DNA of 64,000 nucleotides from Rhizodiscina lignyota (Eukaryota; Ascomycota; Dothideomycetes; Aulographales; Rhizodiscinaceae), in NCBI GenBank assembly GCA_010015805.1, contig ML978123.1:992001-1056000 (forward strand), read 5' to 3'. The translations under genes were made by a program, and so were the position numbers. Within the stretch, counting starts at the first letter, position 1. Each line of letters begins with the position of its first letter. The notes under the pieces were generated by a model, which did not search any database, had not been told where the DNA came from, and was given only the letters and a program-made list of their open reading frames with translations. Positions 20,584 through 31,700 of the stretch are shown in pieces.

Positions 20584-21330
20584 AAGCCATCTATTGTAAT
20601 TGTACACGGCTCCTTTCACGTCCCCGAGCATTTCGACTCTCTCATAACCGTCCTAAGTAATGCTGGATATACTGTTACTGTGCCTCTGCTCCCTTCCATA
20701 TCTGCAAAGCCAGCTGTAACATCACTCGACCCAGACATCCAGGCGGTGCGTGACGCTATCGAGGCTGAGTTGAAAGATGGGAAAGACGTCATCGTGTTTG
20801 CCCACTCTTACGGAGGAGTCCCGTCCTCTTCTGCACTGAAAGGCCTGAGTAAGACGGTTCGTGAGAGTCAAGGCTCAAAAGGAGGCGTAATCAAAATCAT
20901 ATACTGCGCAAGCCATCTGATTGACGAGGGAGCGACGCTGGCAGAGCTAAATCCGGATGCATTGGAAGCTGCGAAGACTGTAGCAGTCGACGGCTTCATG
21001 GCGCCTCCGGAAGGGTTCCGCGAGCAGTTCTACAACCTTCAGACGGAATCAATTGCGAACCACGCGCTCAGTCTGCTCCGGCTGTGGTCAATTGGCATGG
21101 TGTTTACGAAAGCAACCTACGCCCCATGGCGACATGATGAGATACCAGCAACCTACATCTTCTGCGAAAAGGATCGAGCTGTGCCGCCTCCATTTCAAGA
21201 GCTCCTTACCAAGGACCGTAACTTCGAAATTGTCAGGACTGACTCTGACCACAGTCCATTTCTGGATCGACCTGAATGGGTTGCAAAAGTCATTCGAAGA
21301 GCTGCCGGAGAAGACGTAATGGATCTTTAG
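20584..21330 (+). CDS. Alpha/beta hydrolase (AB_hydrolase_6 type), 5' exon unresolved
   Basis: The main exon encodes 248 residues beginning KPSIVIVHGSFHVPEHF, which is the first strand and oxyanion loop of an alpha/beta hydrolase. An in-frame TAG sits directly upstream inside a good acceptor (ctccaatag), so a short first exon carrying the ATG must lie upstream. Homologues usually start MSKP, so only a few residues are missing. The nucleophile Ser is in AHSYGG (near residue 70), the acid is probably Asp in FCEKDRAVP, and the His is in SDHSPFLDRPEW near the end. Members hydrolyse esters or lactones, or act as methyl-ketone-forming hydrolases; the substrate is unknown. No signal peptide is seen in the visible part. 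Confidence 0.8.
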   Translation, partial: KPSIVIVHGSFHVPEHFDSLITVLSNAGYTVTVPLLPSISAKPAVTSLDPDIQAVRDAIEAELKDGKDVIVFAHSYGGVPSSSALKGLSKTVRESQGSKGGVIKIIYCASHLIDEGATLAELNPDALEAAKTVAVDGFMAPPEGFREQFYNLQTESIANHALSLLRLWSIGMVFTKATYAPWRHDEIPATYIFCEKDRAVPPPFQELLTKDRNFEIVRTDSDHSPFLDRPEWVAKVIRRAAGEDVMDL

Positions 21331-22079
21331 TTGACTTCCGCGACAGGCCGCCTGAAGAGGATTTGATTCCGAATAAGAGCTTTGGGCTAGATCGCATAGC
21401 AACAAATCGACCCTTTTCTACGCTGAGCTAAGCGTTGACCTCATTCGTAACTGAAGAGAACAAGCCATCATCCAGCAGGTCTTAGATGGACTTCATTCCT
21501 TGCTCGTGCGACAGGAAGCGTCTGGGTCTCCTTGGCTGCATGTTTCCTTACCTCGAAACTCCAGTTACGCACCTATGAATGCTTAGTGCAAGTGCCAAGG
21601 ACTTTCCATGCATAGCGGAGCGGGAAGGAATGTTACTTCTTGGGCGGTGCTATCACAGACGCTCATTCGAGAGTTCCATGTACATTTCGACTCTTCGGTC
21701 GATTTGTTAATCCTCCAATCGACCCTATGACCGCGTCAGCATAAAATCTCTCCTGTCTAGAATCTCACCTGCGTAACAAGGCAAAATATCACCTGGATCT
21801 AGGCCCGCCTTGGCAATATACGATATAGAAGTCCATCATGTATTAATGGCACGATGGTGTGGCGCTGCTTCTTGCAGGTTGTCCTCTGAGTGTCCAGACA
21901 AGGTCAGCTGCATTTTCATTTTTAGTGCTGTGCACTTCGCTGAAAAGGCCGGCAAATCTGCTGATTTCCTTTCATATCCGACCGCTCAAGCGGGATACAT
22001 AACACATTCAGAGCCAGGTCCTACCTGGCTTTACAGCATTCAACCCAATTCTTCCAGATCACTATCAAGAAACGCCAAC
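21331..22079. other. Intergenic region / promoter of the small secreted protein
   Basis: 749 bases with no supported gene. A frame open from 21810 reads into the secreted-protein ATG, but its upstream part has no features. Confidence 0.35.
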
Positions 22080-22401
22080 ATGCAGCTCAACCACTTCCTC
22101 ACCCTTCTGTCAACATCTATGACGCTCACTCTTGCGGCTCCGATCGGCGCAAACACCAAGCGAACCATGCTTCTTAAAGGTCCACACGAGCGAAAGGCTC
22201 GGCAGGTTGAGAGTATGCAATTCTTGTTCTTTAGAAGCCATACAAGCTTATTAATGAGCTTCAGTGATGGGAGTTTCCTGTGCATTTGCCGCAAACACCG
22301 ACCCCAATATGGCTGGGTTTGAATTTGACCCAGAAGACCTATCGCAGATTTGTTTTATACCTGTGAATCAGGGTGATAGCTCGAGCCTGAGCGGCCCTTG
22401 A
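22080..22401 (+). CDS. Small secreted protein (89 aa), function unknown
   Basis: Two exons (22080-22212, 22265-22401) across a 52-nt intron (GTATGC donor, CTTCAG acceptor). The ATG context is good (cgccaacATGc). The N-terminus MQLNHFLTLLSTSMTLTLA is a clear signal peptide, with likely cleavage before APIG. The mature part has a basic stretch (KGPHERKARQVE), then an acidic C-terminus (AGFEFDPEDLSQ). Only two Cys follow the signal, so it is not a typical Cys-rich effector. The KR and RK pairs could be Kex2 sites. Without splicing the frame would end in a different 81-residue product. There is no homology evidence; small secreted proteins of this size can be effectors or extracellular signals. 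Confidence 0.5.
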
Positions 22402-22769
22402 TATAAAATGCACTGCAAAGGCACAGGAGGAAGCCATCTTTTCATTAAATCTTAAGACTTTCTTCTTGGATGTGATATTATCAAGATGAACATGGCGTTT
22501 GAGATTCTCAGTGTGACAGACCAAAAGAATGCAGAATATCGTGTGGTAACTTTCATCTCCTCCAGTTGCACTCTTAAATATGACAAATGACTCTCCATTA
22601 GTGACTGTCATAGATTGATTGCTGTTCAAAATGAGGCTCAGTAGAATTACGCTTTGAAGTCGATTTGACTATGAGCTGAAATTGCCCCCTAGTCTACCCT
22701 GAGTATTGTTTCAATGATATCGTACAAGTCCATACCCTAAATGTTTTCATCTCCATCTTTGCCTCAAAT
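22402..22769. other. Intergenic, tail to tail
   Basis: 368 bases between the secreted-protein stop and the monooxygenase stop; AT-rich 3' flanks, nothing else seen. Confidence 0.4.
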
Positions 22770-24326
22770 TCAGAAACCAAACCATTTGTCTAAAGCAGCT
22801 TTTGCTGCATCCACGTCCGGCTTCGCATTTTCTTCTGCCACCCAAGCAACCACTCCGTCAGGCCGAATCAGCAAGGCGTGGAGGTCGCATCTGTCCTTCG
22901 CACCCATGGTGACATAATCGACTCGGGTCCTGTACTTCGAATCAACAATCAGTTCCTTGAGCGCCGCGTCGTCCTCAAAATCGAGAAATAAACCCCGGCC
23001 CCCCTCCAGCTTGGAACCCAGCCTCGAGCCATCATGCAGCTCGAAATCCGGCGCGCTACAGCCGACGAGCGGATGTGCGTGTGGCTCACTGTCACCGAGG
23101 CTGTAACGCTGTGACAAGCCCCAGACACGGCCGATGAACAGGTTAGTCCCATCATCTGTATCAATAAGGTCGGAAATGAGCTTTCGGACTGCCGCACCGT
23201 ACAGGTCAGGCACTACCGTCGAGACTTGTGCGCGTGTCCACTCGAGCGCCCATGCCGCAATGGGGTGACGCTCGCTCTCATATGTATCGAGCAGCGCCAG
23301 ATCTGCCGGAGCCCTGTCAGACACAGGCTCAGACTCTTGCCGGACCATCGCGGCCAGTTTCCAGCCTAGATTCATGGCGTCGCCCAGCCCGACGTTCAAA
23401 CCTTGGGCTCCGAGTGGCGAGTGGATGTGCGCAGCGTCACCGGCGAGGAGGACACGGCCCTTGCGGTAGCTTGTCGTTTGCTTGGATCGATCAGTGAACG
23501 AGGAGGCAAGGTGGATTTTTGTGATCTTCACATCAGTGGTCCCTGTGATACGGTTCAGGACTTCTTGAATGTGATCCTGTGTGATGTCTTGTGTGCGGTC
23601 AAAGGTAGTGCCGAAGTCCAACAGATGCAGACTCTTCGGAAGCCCTACGATGTACATCCCGGTTTTTGTAACGTGGAAACCCGGTTTCAACTTATCGGGG
23701 TCCTCGAAGTCGCAATTGACCGCATAGCCAGTGAACTTAGCTTCTGTTCCGACGAAGTCGAATCCGGCGGCTTTACGGATCACGCTTCGTCCGCCATCGC
23801 ATCCCACGAGCCACTTGCCGCGAAATGATTGATTTTCTCCAGCTTCCACTGTGACGCTGTCCTCATCCTGTGCGGCGATTTTCGTAACGCCATTACCCCT
23901 GAGAATCGTAACGCCCAAGATCTCAGCACGCTCGGTGAGTGCCGTCTCAATGCACTCGATGGTCGTAGGGCCGGGAACGAGGGCCGGCCCGGGAAGGCGG
24001 TACTTCCAACGGTCCAAGTCGAGCTTATTGGCATTGAGCATGATGCCGGCGAAGTGGCCACCGAACTGGAATCCCTCTGTCTTCTGGAAGGAGGAGGGCC
24101 GCTCACTGAGGTCAAAGAACTTGCCCAGAAGCCCGCGCCGGTAGAAGCTCTCCACTGATGAAGTGTTCAGACCTCGCCAGCCCAGCGGCTTGACCTTCCA
24201 GGGCGATTCGAGCTTGACGTCGCGCTCCAAGACCAGCACAGAGGCGCGTGCCAGTCCCAGCTCACACGCTAGAAGGAGCCCGACTGGCCCTGCACCGGCG
24301 ATGACAACGTCGTAAGTCTTCTTCAT
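22770..24326 (-). CDS. FAD-dependent aromatic monooxygenase (PheA/TfdB family)
   Basis: An intronless 518-aa flavoprotein of the class A hydroxylases. FAD-binding motifs appear in order: the Rossmann GAGPVG at residues 11-16, the DG motif in GCDGGRSVIRKAAG (about residue 178), and the GD motif in GRVLLAGDAAHIHSPLGAQGLN (about residue 300), followed by a thioredoxin-like C-terminal domain. Homologues include pentachlorophenol 4-monooxygenase, phenol hydroxylases and rifampicin monooxygenase. It uses NADPH and O2 to hydroxylate an aromatic or polyketide substrate that cannot be named from sequence. The absence of introns in a long gene is unlike its neighbours and could reflect bacterial ancestry, but is weak evidence alone. 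No polyketide synthase or transporter is adjacent. Confidence 0.9.
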   Translation of the reverse strand: MKKTYDVVIAGAGPVGLLLACELGLARASVLVLERDVKLESPWKVKPLGWRGLNTSSVESFYRRGLLGKFFDLSERPSSFQKTEGFQFGGHFAGIMLNANKLDLDRWKYRLPGPALVPGPTTIECIETALTERAEILGVTILRGNGVTKIAAQDEDSVTVEAGENQSFRGKWLVGCDGGRSVIRKAAGFDFVGTEAKFTGYAVNCDFEDPDKLKPGFHVTKTGMYIVGLPKSLHLLDFGTTFDRTQDITQDHIQEVLNRITGTTDVKITKIHLASSFTDRSKQTTSYRKGRVLLAGDAAHIHSPLGAQGLNVGLGDAMNLGWKLAAMVRQESEPVSDRAPADLALLDTYESERHPIAAWALEWTRAQVSTVVPDLYGAAVRKLISDLIDTDDGTNLFIGRVWGLSQRYSLGDSEPHAHPLVGCSAPDFELHDGSRLGSKLEGGRGLFLDFEDDAALKELIVDSKYRTRVDYVTMGAKDRCDLHALLIRPDGVVAWVAEENAKPDVDAAKAALDKWFGF

Positions 24327-25451
24327 GATCGTGCACGGTCACGGTGCTGCTCAATATTTTCCATGAAACTGATTCCAAGGAATGGCAGCAACGAATCTCC
24401 CGCGAATACCCAGATTTAGTAACCGGGCTTGATGTAGGATTGTCTCTTTGGCTTCGGTCAGTGCATTACACAACAAGATGAATTCAGATTGGAGCAGCAC
24501 TGTCAAAGTGTCAAGAAAAAGTGAGTGTAAGTACTTAGCCTAGTGGATGAGGCCTCTCTTGGTTTTAAAGGGCCTACACAGAGACGTCTCGAATGCACCC
24601 GGCCAGCTCGGGCTTTTCTAATTCCCGAACGCAGGATACACAAAATGCAAGCCGGGCTTTTAGTGAACCCCGATCAAGTTGCACTACATTGATTTATGAC
24701 CCAAGGGGCTGAACGATGTGCTTTTCCTCACTGGGCTCTAGTCACCCTGCTACCATCCCCTATTTCGTGCTTCCAAAGGCCCGAGAGAAAAATATCTGTC
24801 TGATAGCACATGGTAACGATTTTAGAGTGTTCATCTGCTCTCTGTCGAGGTCTGAGCACGGGCGAAGATAAAGAAGCCCACATTTCGAAGGATTCAACTG
24901 GTCGACCTACGAGTTCCAAGGCAGTATAAGGTACGGAGTATTCAAGGCGTCGTGGAGAGGCTAGGTGAAGCTCACTGAGGTCTAGGTAGCCAGCCAGGAG
25001 TTTTATCTTATCTGATCCGTCCCTGGCACCGAGACACCCCCGGCGTAATGAAACTCGAATCTTCCCCCCTCGCCTCTCGTTGTTGAGACATATTTTCGAT
25101 CTCTACGTTCACTGCGATCGACCAATATGGTTGCCCCCAATAAGTTCCCAGTTTTACTCAGCCTAAAGAGCTTGTTACTTGGTGTCTGTGTTGTCTTACG
25201 GTCGACTCGGGCAGATTATTGGTCCTCCTTCTGCATGGGTCCTGTTGCCTGGCGCTGAGGCAAATCTGCTAACTAACAGTCATTGTTTACTCTTTCTCCA
25301 AGCTTCTCTCAATCATATCTTATTTCAATCAGAGAAAACAGGCATATACAAGTTTACTATGCTATGAAGCACTGATTGTTGCACAACCATCAACTTCCAT
25401 TTTCTTCCATCTTGAAAAGTTTCGCTATCTCCTTTAGTATTCGAGATCGCT
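24327..25451. other. 1.1-kb intergenic region between the monooxygenase and sirtuin promoters
   Basis: It holds the two divergent promoters. ORFs here (24728-24919 minus, 25179-25367 plus) show no features. No TATA box is clear. Confidence 0.4.
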
Positions 25452-26723
25452 ATGGACTTGACTGCTCCCAAAATTGCTGAAAGAGAGCACTTCGACCCAC
25501 TCGAAGTGGTTGATCAACTCGCAACAGACCTTGCAGACCAGATCAAGAGCAGCAAACATTTCATCGCCTTCACCGGCGCTGGCGTCTCTACGTCCGCAGG
25601 CATACCCGATTTCCGAGGTCCAGAAGGTGCTTGGACGCTACGAGCCCAGGGAAGAGAGCTCAATTTCAAGTCCAGCACCACACTACAAGCGATCCCGAGT
25701 CCGACGCACATGGCGTTGGTAGAACTGCAGAACAGGGGCATTCTCAAGTACCTCGTCAGCCAGAATTGTGACGGCCTGCACAGGCGGAGTGGGATACTAC
25801 CTGTGAGTCTGAAATTGGTAACTGAATGGTGTCGCTCAATACTGATTTTCATCAACACTCAGGACAGAATATCTGAGCTTCATGGCAACAGCAACCGCGA
25901 GTATTGTAAAGATTGTGGAAAAGAGTTTATTCGCGGTATGAGATTGCTTCATATTCGACAGCGAACTATTCTCTGATTCCCACCAGATTTCCGAGCCGTC
26001 TCGACTTACGAAAAGTCGATCAAAGATCATCGCACAGGCCGCAAATGCACTCGCTGTGGATCAGCTCTACACGACACCATCATTAACTTTGGCGAAGACC
26101 TCCCAGAGCGCGCCTTCAGGCTGGCCTACGACAACGCCAAAAAGGCTGATCTCTGTCTTGTGCTTGGATCATCGCTTACAGTGACCCCAGCAAATACAAT
26201 TCCTGAGGTCGTTGGACAGAGGAAGAAGGCCAAGCTTGCTATTTGCAACCTGCAAAGGACGCCATTAGACGATAATGCCCATCTGCTTATTCACACAAGG
26301 ACGGATGATTTAATGATACGCGTCATGGATAAGCTCGACATTCCTATCCCAATATTCATTCTTCGTCGCCGACTTGCTGTCGAAGTGGAAAGCCAGGCCG
26401 CAGACCGACATCAGCTCAAAGTGTACGGTGTAGACGTTGACGGGACGCCCGTTTCATTTCTGCGGTCGGTCAAACTGGAGCATAGTAGACGCGTGGCGCG
26501 ATCGGAACCGTTTGTTATCAGCATTCGCGATAGCCTGGACCACGGACCGTTGCTAAAGCTGGAGCTCGAGTTCATGGGTCATTACGGAGAGCCGAACGTA
26601 GCTATTGCGCATGAATTTAACGGCGAGGCTAATCGGCAGTGCTTATATCTTCTGGAATATAACCATCAAAATGGAGAGTGGAAGACAAGTAAGCAGGATG
26701 GTCAAGCATGGGAACCTCGATGA
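25452..26723 (+). CDS. Sirtuin NAD-dependent deacylase, class IV (SIRT6/7)-like
   Basis: Three exons (25452-25802, 25863-25935, 25987-26723) give 386 aa. The NAD-binding loop is TGAGVSTSAGIPDFRGPEGAWT; the GIPDFRGPxGxWT form is typical of class IV (SIRT6/7) sirtuins. The catalytic His124 is in ELHGNSNREYC. The structural zinc is held by Cys132/Cys135 and Cys162/Cys165 (CKDC, CTRC). NFGEDLPE and GSSLTVTPANTIP complete the Rossmann part. The usual QNVDGLH is QNCDGLH here. About 130 residues follow the catalytic core and form a beta-rich tail ending near EYNHQNGEWK. Sirtuins remove acyl groups from lysine using NAD; SIRT6/7 relatives act on chromatin, so nuclear action is likely but inferred. 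Confidence 0.9.
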
Positions 26724-27396
26724 GAGTCTGCGAGAGGGAGAATGTAACCCGGTCCGATGGACCGTCTCTGCTATGATCACAATCCAGGCAAGTAGTTGTT
26801 GATACCTACACAAATTTTGAATGCACTTATGACGCGATGCTAGTGGTTCGTAAGGAGATGGGAGCCGGAAGTTTTAGCCTGTTTCGATGCTTTCTTGTTA
26901 TTTACCACAAATTACGACACTAGTGTTGCGAGACATCTCCGCCTGGCGATAACAATGCGCCCCGTTCCTCGGAATAAATCCATCAAAGTCCACTTTCGCC
27001 TCTAGACCCGAGCTACTCATATTTTAAAATGAAATTTACCCAAGGCAGCCCAAGTCTGGTGCACAAATGTCACCAGCAGCCCGGATCGATGTGCTCCCGG
27101 CCATTAGCCACGGACTTCGTCGATTAAGTCCGTGACATGGCGACGATTCAAACAAATTCAATCTCCAAGAGCAGTTTTCACTCCCGGATCGATATGCTTC
27201 GGAAATATTTCAATGGTTCTCAGACCGATTGGCCGAAGTACGGCGTCTATATTCGTCCGCATTCCGTCTTCCTGGAGCATTCATATCTGGAGGCGCAACA
27301 CATACTTCGGGATGGACCCCTCGAACCAATTCCATTCTATTCAATTGACTTCCTACCGGGCCTATATCTCTGCGATTCGGAAACAAAGCTCTGAAA
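26724..27396. other. Intergenic region / promoter of the MDR oxidoreductase gene
   Basis: 673 bases. A short plus-strand ORF (27137-27394) ends two bases before the next ATG and would be a 5'-leader ORF if transcribed. No other feature. Confidence 0.35.
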
Positions 27397-28527
27397 ATGG
27401 CCAACAAAGCAGCGTGGCTCATGGCCAAGCAGGCCAAACCTTTCAAAGTTGACGAGGCTCTCATGCCTGTGCCAGGAGACGACGAAGTTGTCATCAGAAA
27501 CCATGCAGTTGGAATTAATGCGGCAGACATTCTGGTTCAACAGCTGGGTATCATCTATCAAAAATATCCCAAGGTCATTGGCGTGGACGTTGCTGGAGAG
27601 GTCACAACCGTTGGCGAAAAGGTCATCAAGTTCAAGCCAGGAGATCGCGTCCTCGCCTGGATCAAATCTAATATGGCAGAAGCAGGGTCAGACGGTGCTT
27701 TCCAGCTCTTCGCCAAGACTTCTGGGGACTTTGTTTGCAAGATTCCTGACGATGTCCCGTTCAAGAACGCATGTGTCATGCCCCAGGGTATGGGCACTGC
27801 ATCCATGGGTTTATTCGCCAAGGAGGACGGCCTAGGTCTACCATATCCACAGGTCCCTCCAAAACCGACTGGAGAGGTCATTGTGGTTTGGGCTGGCGCG
27901 TACGTTGTCCACGCACCCAAAAAGCTCTTGTCCGATAGCTGATAGGGCAATAGCACCAGTGTTGGAAGCTGTGCGATCCAATTGGCGGTTGCTGCTGGCT
28001 TGGAGGTAGCCAGTACCGCCAGTGAGCGAAATCACGAGTATTGTAAGAACCTTGGGGCGAAGTGGGTGTTTGACTACAAGAGCGAAACTGTCGTAGACGA
28101 TATCCTCAAGGCCCTGGAGGGCAAAACCTCAGTTGGCGTGATGGATGCTTGGTCTCGGGATCCGTTTCCGGGAAAGAGCGCAGAGTTGGCTATGAAACTC
28201 AAGGGGAATTCGTTCTTGCAGACCGTATTTCCAAGTATTCTGTTACCGAAAGAAGTTCCCGAAGGCCTTACACTTGGACATGGTGAGTCTGTGCCCACGT
28301 CAACGAAAGAAAGAAAATAACATGTGTTTGCCGCAGTTTCGGGGATGCATGCTGACGTTGTTTCCGCCGTTTGGGGAGATTGGATGCCCAAGGCTCTGGC
28401 GGCTGGAACTTTGAAGTGCGCACCGGAGCCTCTAGTGGTAGGTCAGGGCCTGGAAGAAGTCCAAACTGCCTTTGATCATGGCGCTTTTAGCACGTCAGCG
28501 CAAAAGCTAGTCGTCGAGTTGCCGTGA
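27397..28527 (+). CDS. Zinc-type MDR oxidoreductase / quinone reductase (ToxD-CipB-like)
   Basis: Three exons (27397-27899, 27954-28282, 28337-28527) with 54-nt introns encode 340 aa. The start ANKAAWLMAKQAKPFKV and the GroES-like domain (GIIYQKYPKVIGVDVAGEV) are typical of the fungal ToxD/CipB branch of medium-chain dehydrogenases. Splicing restores the Rossmann motif WAGATSVGSCAIQLA. The zinc-binding Cys and His residues of alcohol dehydrogenases are absent, so it probably works without zinc as an NADPH-dependent quinone or enone reductase. It is cytosolic by lack of targeting signals. Paralogues occur both as stand-alone stress enzymes and in secondary-metabolite clusters; none is visible here. 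Confidence 0.9.
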
Positions 28528-28799
28528 CAATACCATTCTGGATACCGGAAGACTGTGTGCGTTAGTAACCTCTCTGAGAAAGTGCCCCGCAGTGAAAGGA
28601 GGAGATGAGCTGTATGTTAAGCGAGAAGATCGAAGATATCGGTACTCTGTAAGAAGAAGATCATTTTTCGATATCCCCTTCTCTACCATTAAGGTCCAAT
28701 GTTTTCATAACTTCCTTCAATCAAAGGCAACGTCTGTAAAATGAAATTTGAGCAAAGTCAAGTTTCGATAAAAATTCAGTCTATAACAAAAGTACCTAT

Positions 28800-31700
28800 C
28801 TATCTCGCCTTAACCCCCATCGCCGCCTTCTCTACTTCCTCCGCCTTCCTGGCTTCCTCTTCTTCTTTCTTCCGATCCGCCTCCTCCTGCTCCTCCCTCT
28901 TCCTCTTCTCCTCAAACTCAATCTGATCTGGACGGCGCAGCGCAATATCCCTTGGTCGGAAGTCCATAAACGCCGCCTTCAGCCCCTGCTCAATGGCCCA
29001 GCAGCCCACATAATCCAGAAGCATGACCGTAGTCATAGTCACCTTGAACTCCGTGGTGAACGGGACGAGCTTCAGTCTCTCGTTGATGTCGGGCACGAAC
29101 TCGGTGGCGCAGGAGAAGGCGACGCCTGCAGGGATGATGAGGCCGTACCACATGCCCTTGTTCTCCCTGATAGACTCGCGGAAAGGACGACCTTGGTAGT
29201 TGATTGCGAAGGTGGAGACTTGCTGGATGAGCTGGAGGAGATAGATGGCCGAGTTAAGGAGGGAAGGCTCGAATTCGCCTTCGAGGTCGACGTCATCGGA
29301 TTTCCTGTTATACCAGTGAGTATATGAACGTAAGAGGGTTAAGAAACTCGGAAAGGCTTACTTCTCGGTCCTAGACACATAGTTCGAAATATATATCAGG
29401 GTGACAATGTGAATCGCAAACTGTCCCAGTACACTTCCAACAATGTATGGGTTGAAAATGTTCGGCTGCGGTCTCTCTTTTGATAGCTGCTCGACCGTCT
29501 TGGCGCGCGAGATGCTCAAGAAGCACACACTCATCATCATGCCGCTGATCGTGACCTGACCGTCGCCAAACTTGATACCATCCAGGTATAGTACACTCAG
29601 ACTGTAGGCGCTGATGAGGCAGTTCAATGCGAGGATCTTGTACATCTGGATCGTGGCAACGAGTGTGCAGCGGCCTTGGCGGATAATGTTCGGGATCGCC
29701 ATGACATCCTTTAACTTCGAGGTAAAGGGGGCCGCGACAGAGGCATCGCCCAGCTTGATAGTTGGTGGTTCGTTATCGTCGAGTTCAGACTCCATCATGC
29801 TTTGTGTGAACTTCTCAGCCATTCCGCTCATAGCTTGCTGTGCTTGCAATTGACGCTGTTGCGCAGGGGTCAGATTTCCATTGCTCTGGGGAGTGGGCTT
29901 CGTCTCCGTCGATGTCGCAGTGAGCACTTTGCCGTTGGTTTCAACCTTGACGTCCGGTGCGCCGCCAGCCTTGGCCTTCTTATCAGCCTCCCTTTGCATA
30001 GCTTTCTCGTAGTGCGGGTTCGTCGGACCAGGAGGATACAAGTGTGCGATCAGGACCGGAACGGGAGGTGCAGGCTGGTTAAAACGCTGCATGAGGGAGA
30101 CTTGCTTCTGGTAGACTTCCTTCATCTTGGTGTTGCGGAAGTTCTCCGCGATCTTGTTCAAGACATCTTGAGTACCATTCAACAAAGCAACACCAACATG
30201 GGCCTGCTTCAGCGCCCCGACGTCATTGGTGCCATCACCGCACATCAGAGTTGTGTAGCCGGCATCCTTGAGCCCCAGAAGAATCTCTTCTTTCTGCTTG
30301 GGGGATACACGAGCGTACACCCATGTGTGTCGAAGAAGCTGGGTCCAGGCTTCTTGGCCTTTAAACTTCGCCAAGGCATATCCGGTAACGCAGAGGTCGT
30401 TCGTGTCAATGATTTTGGAGTCCAGCGGCTTCGTGGGATCGACCTTGATGCTTATCTTATCATCAATGCTTCTCCAGACAAGATTCTCTCCAGAGTCATC
30501 GTGTTCAGGAGCATCCAAGATCAAGACCTCCCTGTCAACAATCTCAACTTGGCGCGCAACGTGAACTGCCGTCAGAGGATTGTCGCCAGTGATCATGACA
30601 CAGCGATGACTGCTCTCGTTCAGCATGCGCACGGCCTTGATGGCGTCCTCCTTTAATGGTGTCTGTAGAACAAGGAATCCAGCAAAATGGAGGTCACGCT
30701 CAACCTCTTCACGTTTGAGGTCGTTGATGCGTCCCTGGCCAACCTCATTCTCAGTAGACAGATACTTGTATGCTAGAGCGAGGACACGACCACCATTTCG
30801 TGTGAAATGTTTGAATGTCTCTTCATACTTCGGTGGAATTTCGACCAACATGTTGCGAATTGTTTCTGGTGCACCCTTGACACCGACAAAAGTGGACCTA
30901 TTGCGCTTCTGGGTCTTGCGATTCATGGCAGTGACAGTGGCAACTGAGCTTTGCCTCTTCAATGCAGACGAAAATTGGAAGCGTCGCTTGATTTGGACTG
31001 AATCCGTGTGGGTAGCATAAGCAGCGCCATCAGAACCTGAGAGCTTCTTCGCGGTGAGAATATCCTTGTCCCCAAGGGTCCAGCCGAGTGCGCTAAGAGT
31101 GGCCTTCTCCATAGGCTCTCCAACGATATCGCCTTCATCTAACTTGACAAGTGCATGGGCGGTTGCAAGGACAAGAGTCGTCTCGTGTCCAACTTCAGGA
31201 ATGGGCACTAATTGGACTTGAGCACCATCTGCTTCTGCCTTGGCGTTTGGATCGTTCAAGGTGAGTCCAGCAATTCCGTCAACGACCAGGTCTTCTCCGG
31301 TCAAAGTGCCCGTCTTGTCGAAGCAGGCAACATCCACACGGCCAGCAAAAGGGATACGGAAAGGTTCGGTACAGAAGATGGCGAACTTGCTGAGCGCGGC
31401 CAAGCTTGTGTTGACAGCCAAACTCAGCTCCATGGGCAATTCCGGAGGTACGACGCTGGTGATGATGAGCACACAGTCCAGGAGGAGTTTCGATCGCTTC
31501 CTGTCCCTAGCCACACCCTCCTTCCACACGTACCAAGACGCGGCGATGGCAAACAGGCACAAGAACAGGATAAAGAGGAGAGCTTCGACATTGTTTGCAG
31601 ACACACGTTCTGTGGCAAAGATCATGGTTCGCACGAGACTACCTTGGCTCGTCTCGAACCCAGTCTTCGTGACAATAGCCATGGCACCCTTGTCGGGAGG

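Noticed and set aside
27137-27394. 85-codon ORF directly before the MDR oxidoreductase
   Set aside because: Probably 5' leader; no motif and it would compete with the downstream start.
22770-28527. Secondary-metabolite gene cluster around the monooxygenase, MDR reductase and hydrolase
   Set aside because: No polyketide synthase, peptide synthetase, terpene cyclase, cluster transporter or zinc-cluster regulator is present, and a sirtuin lies between the enzymes.
29802-30656. 284-codon plus-strand ORF opposite SPF1
   Set aside because: Antisense shadow of conserved P5A ATPase coding sequence, with no features of its own.
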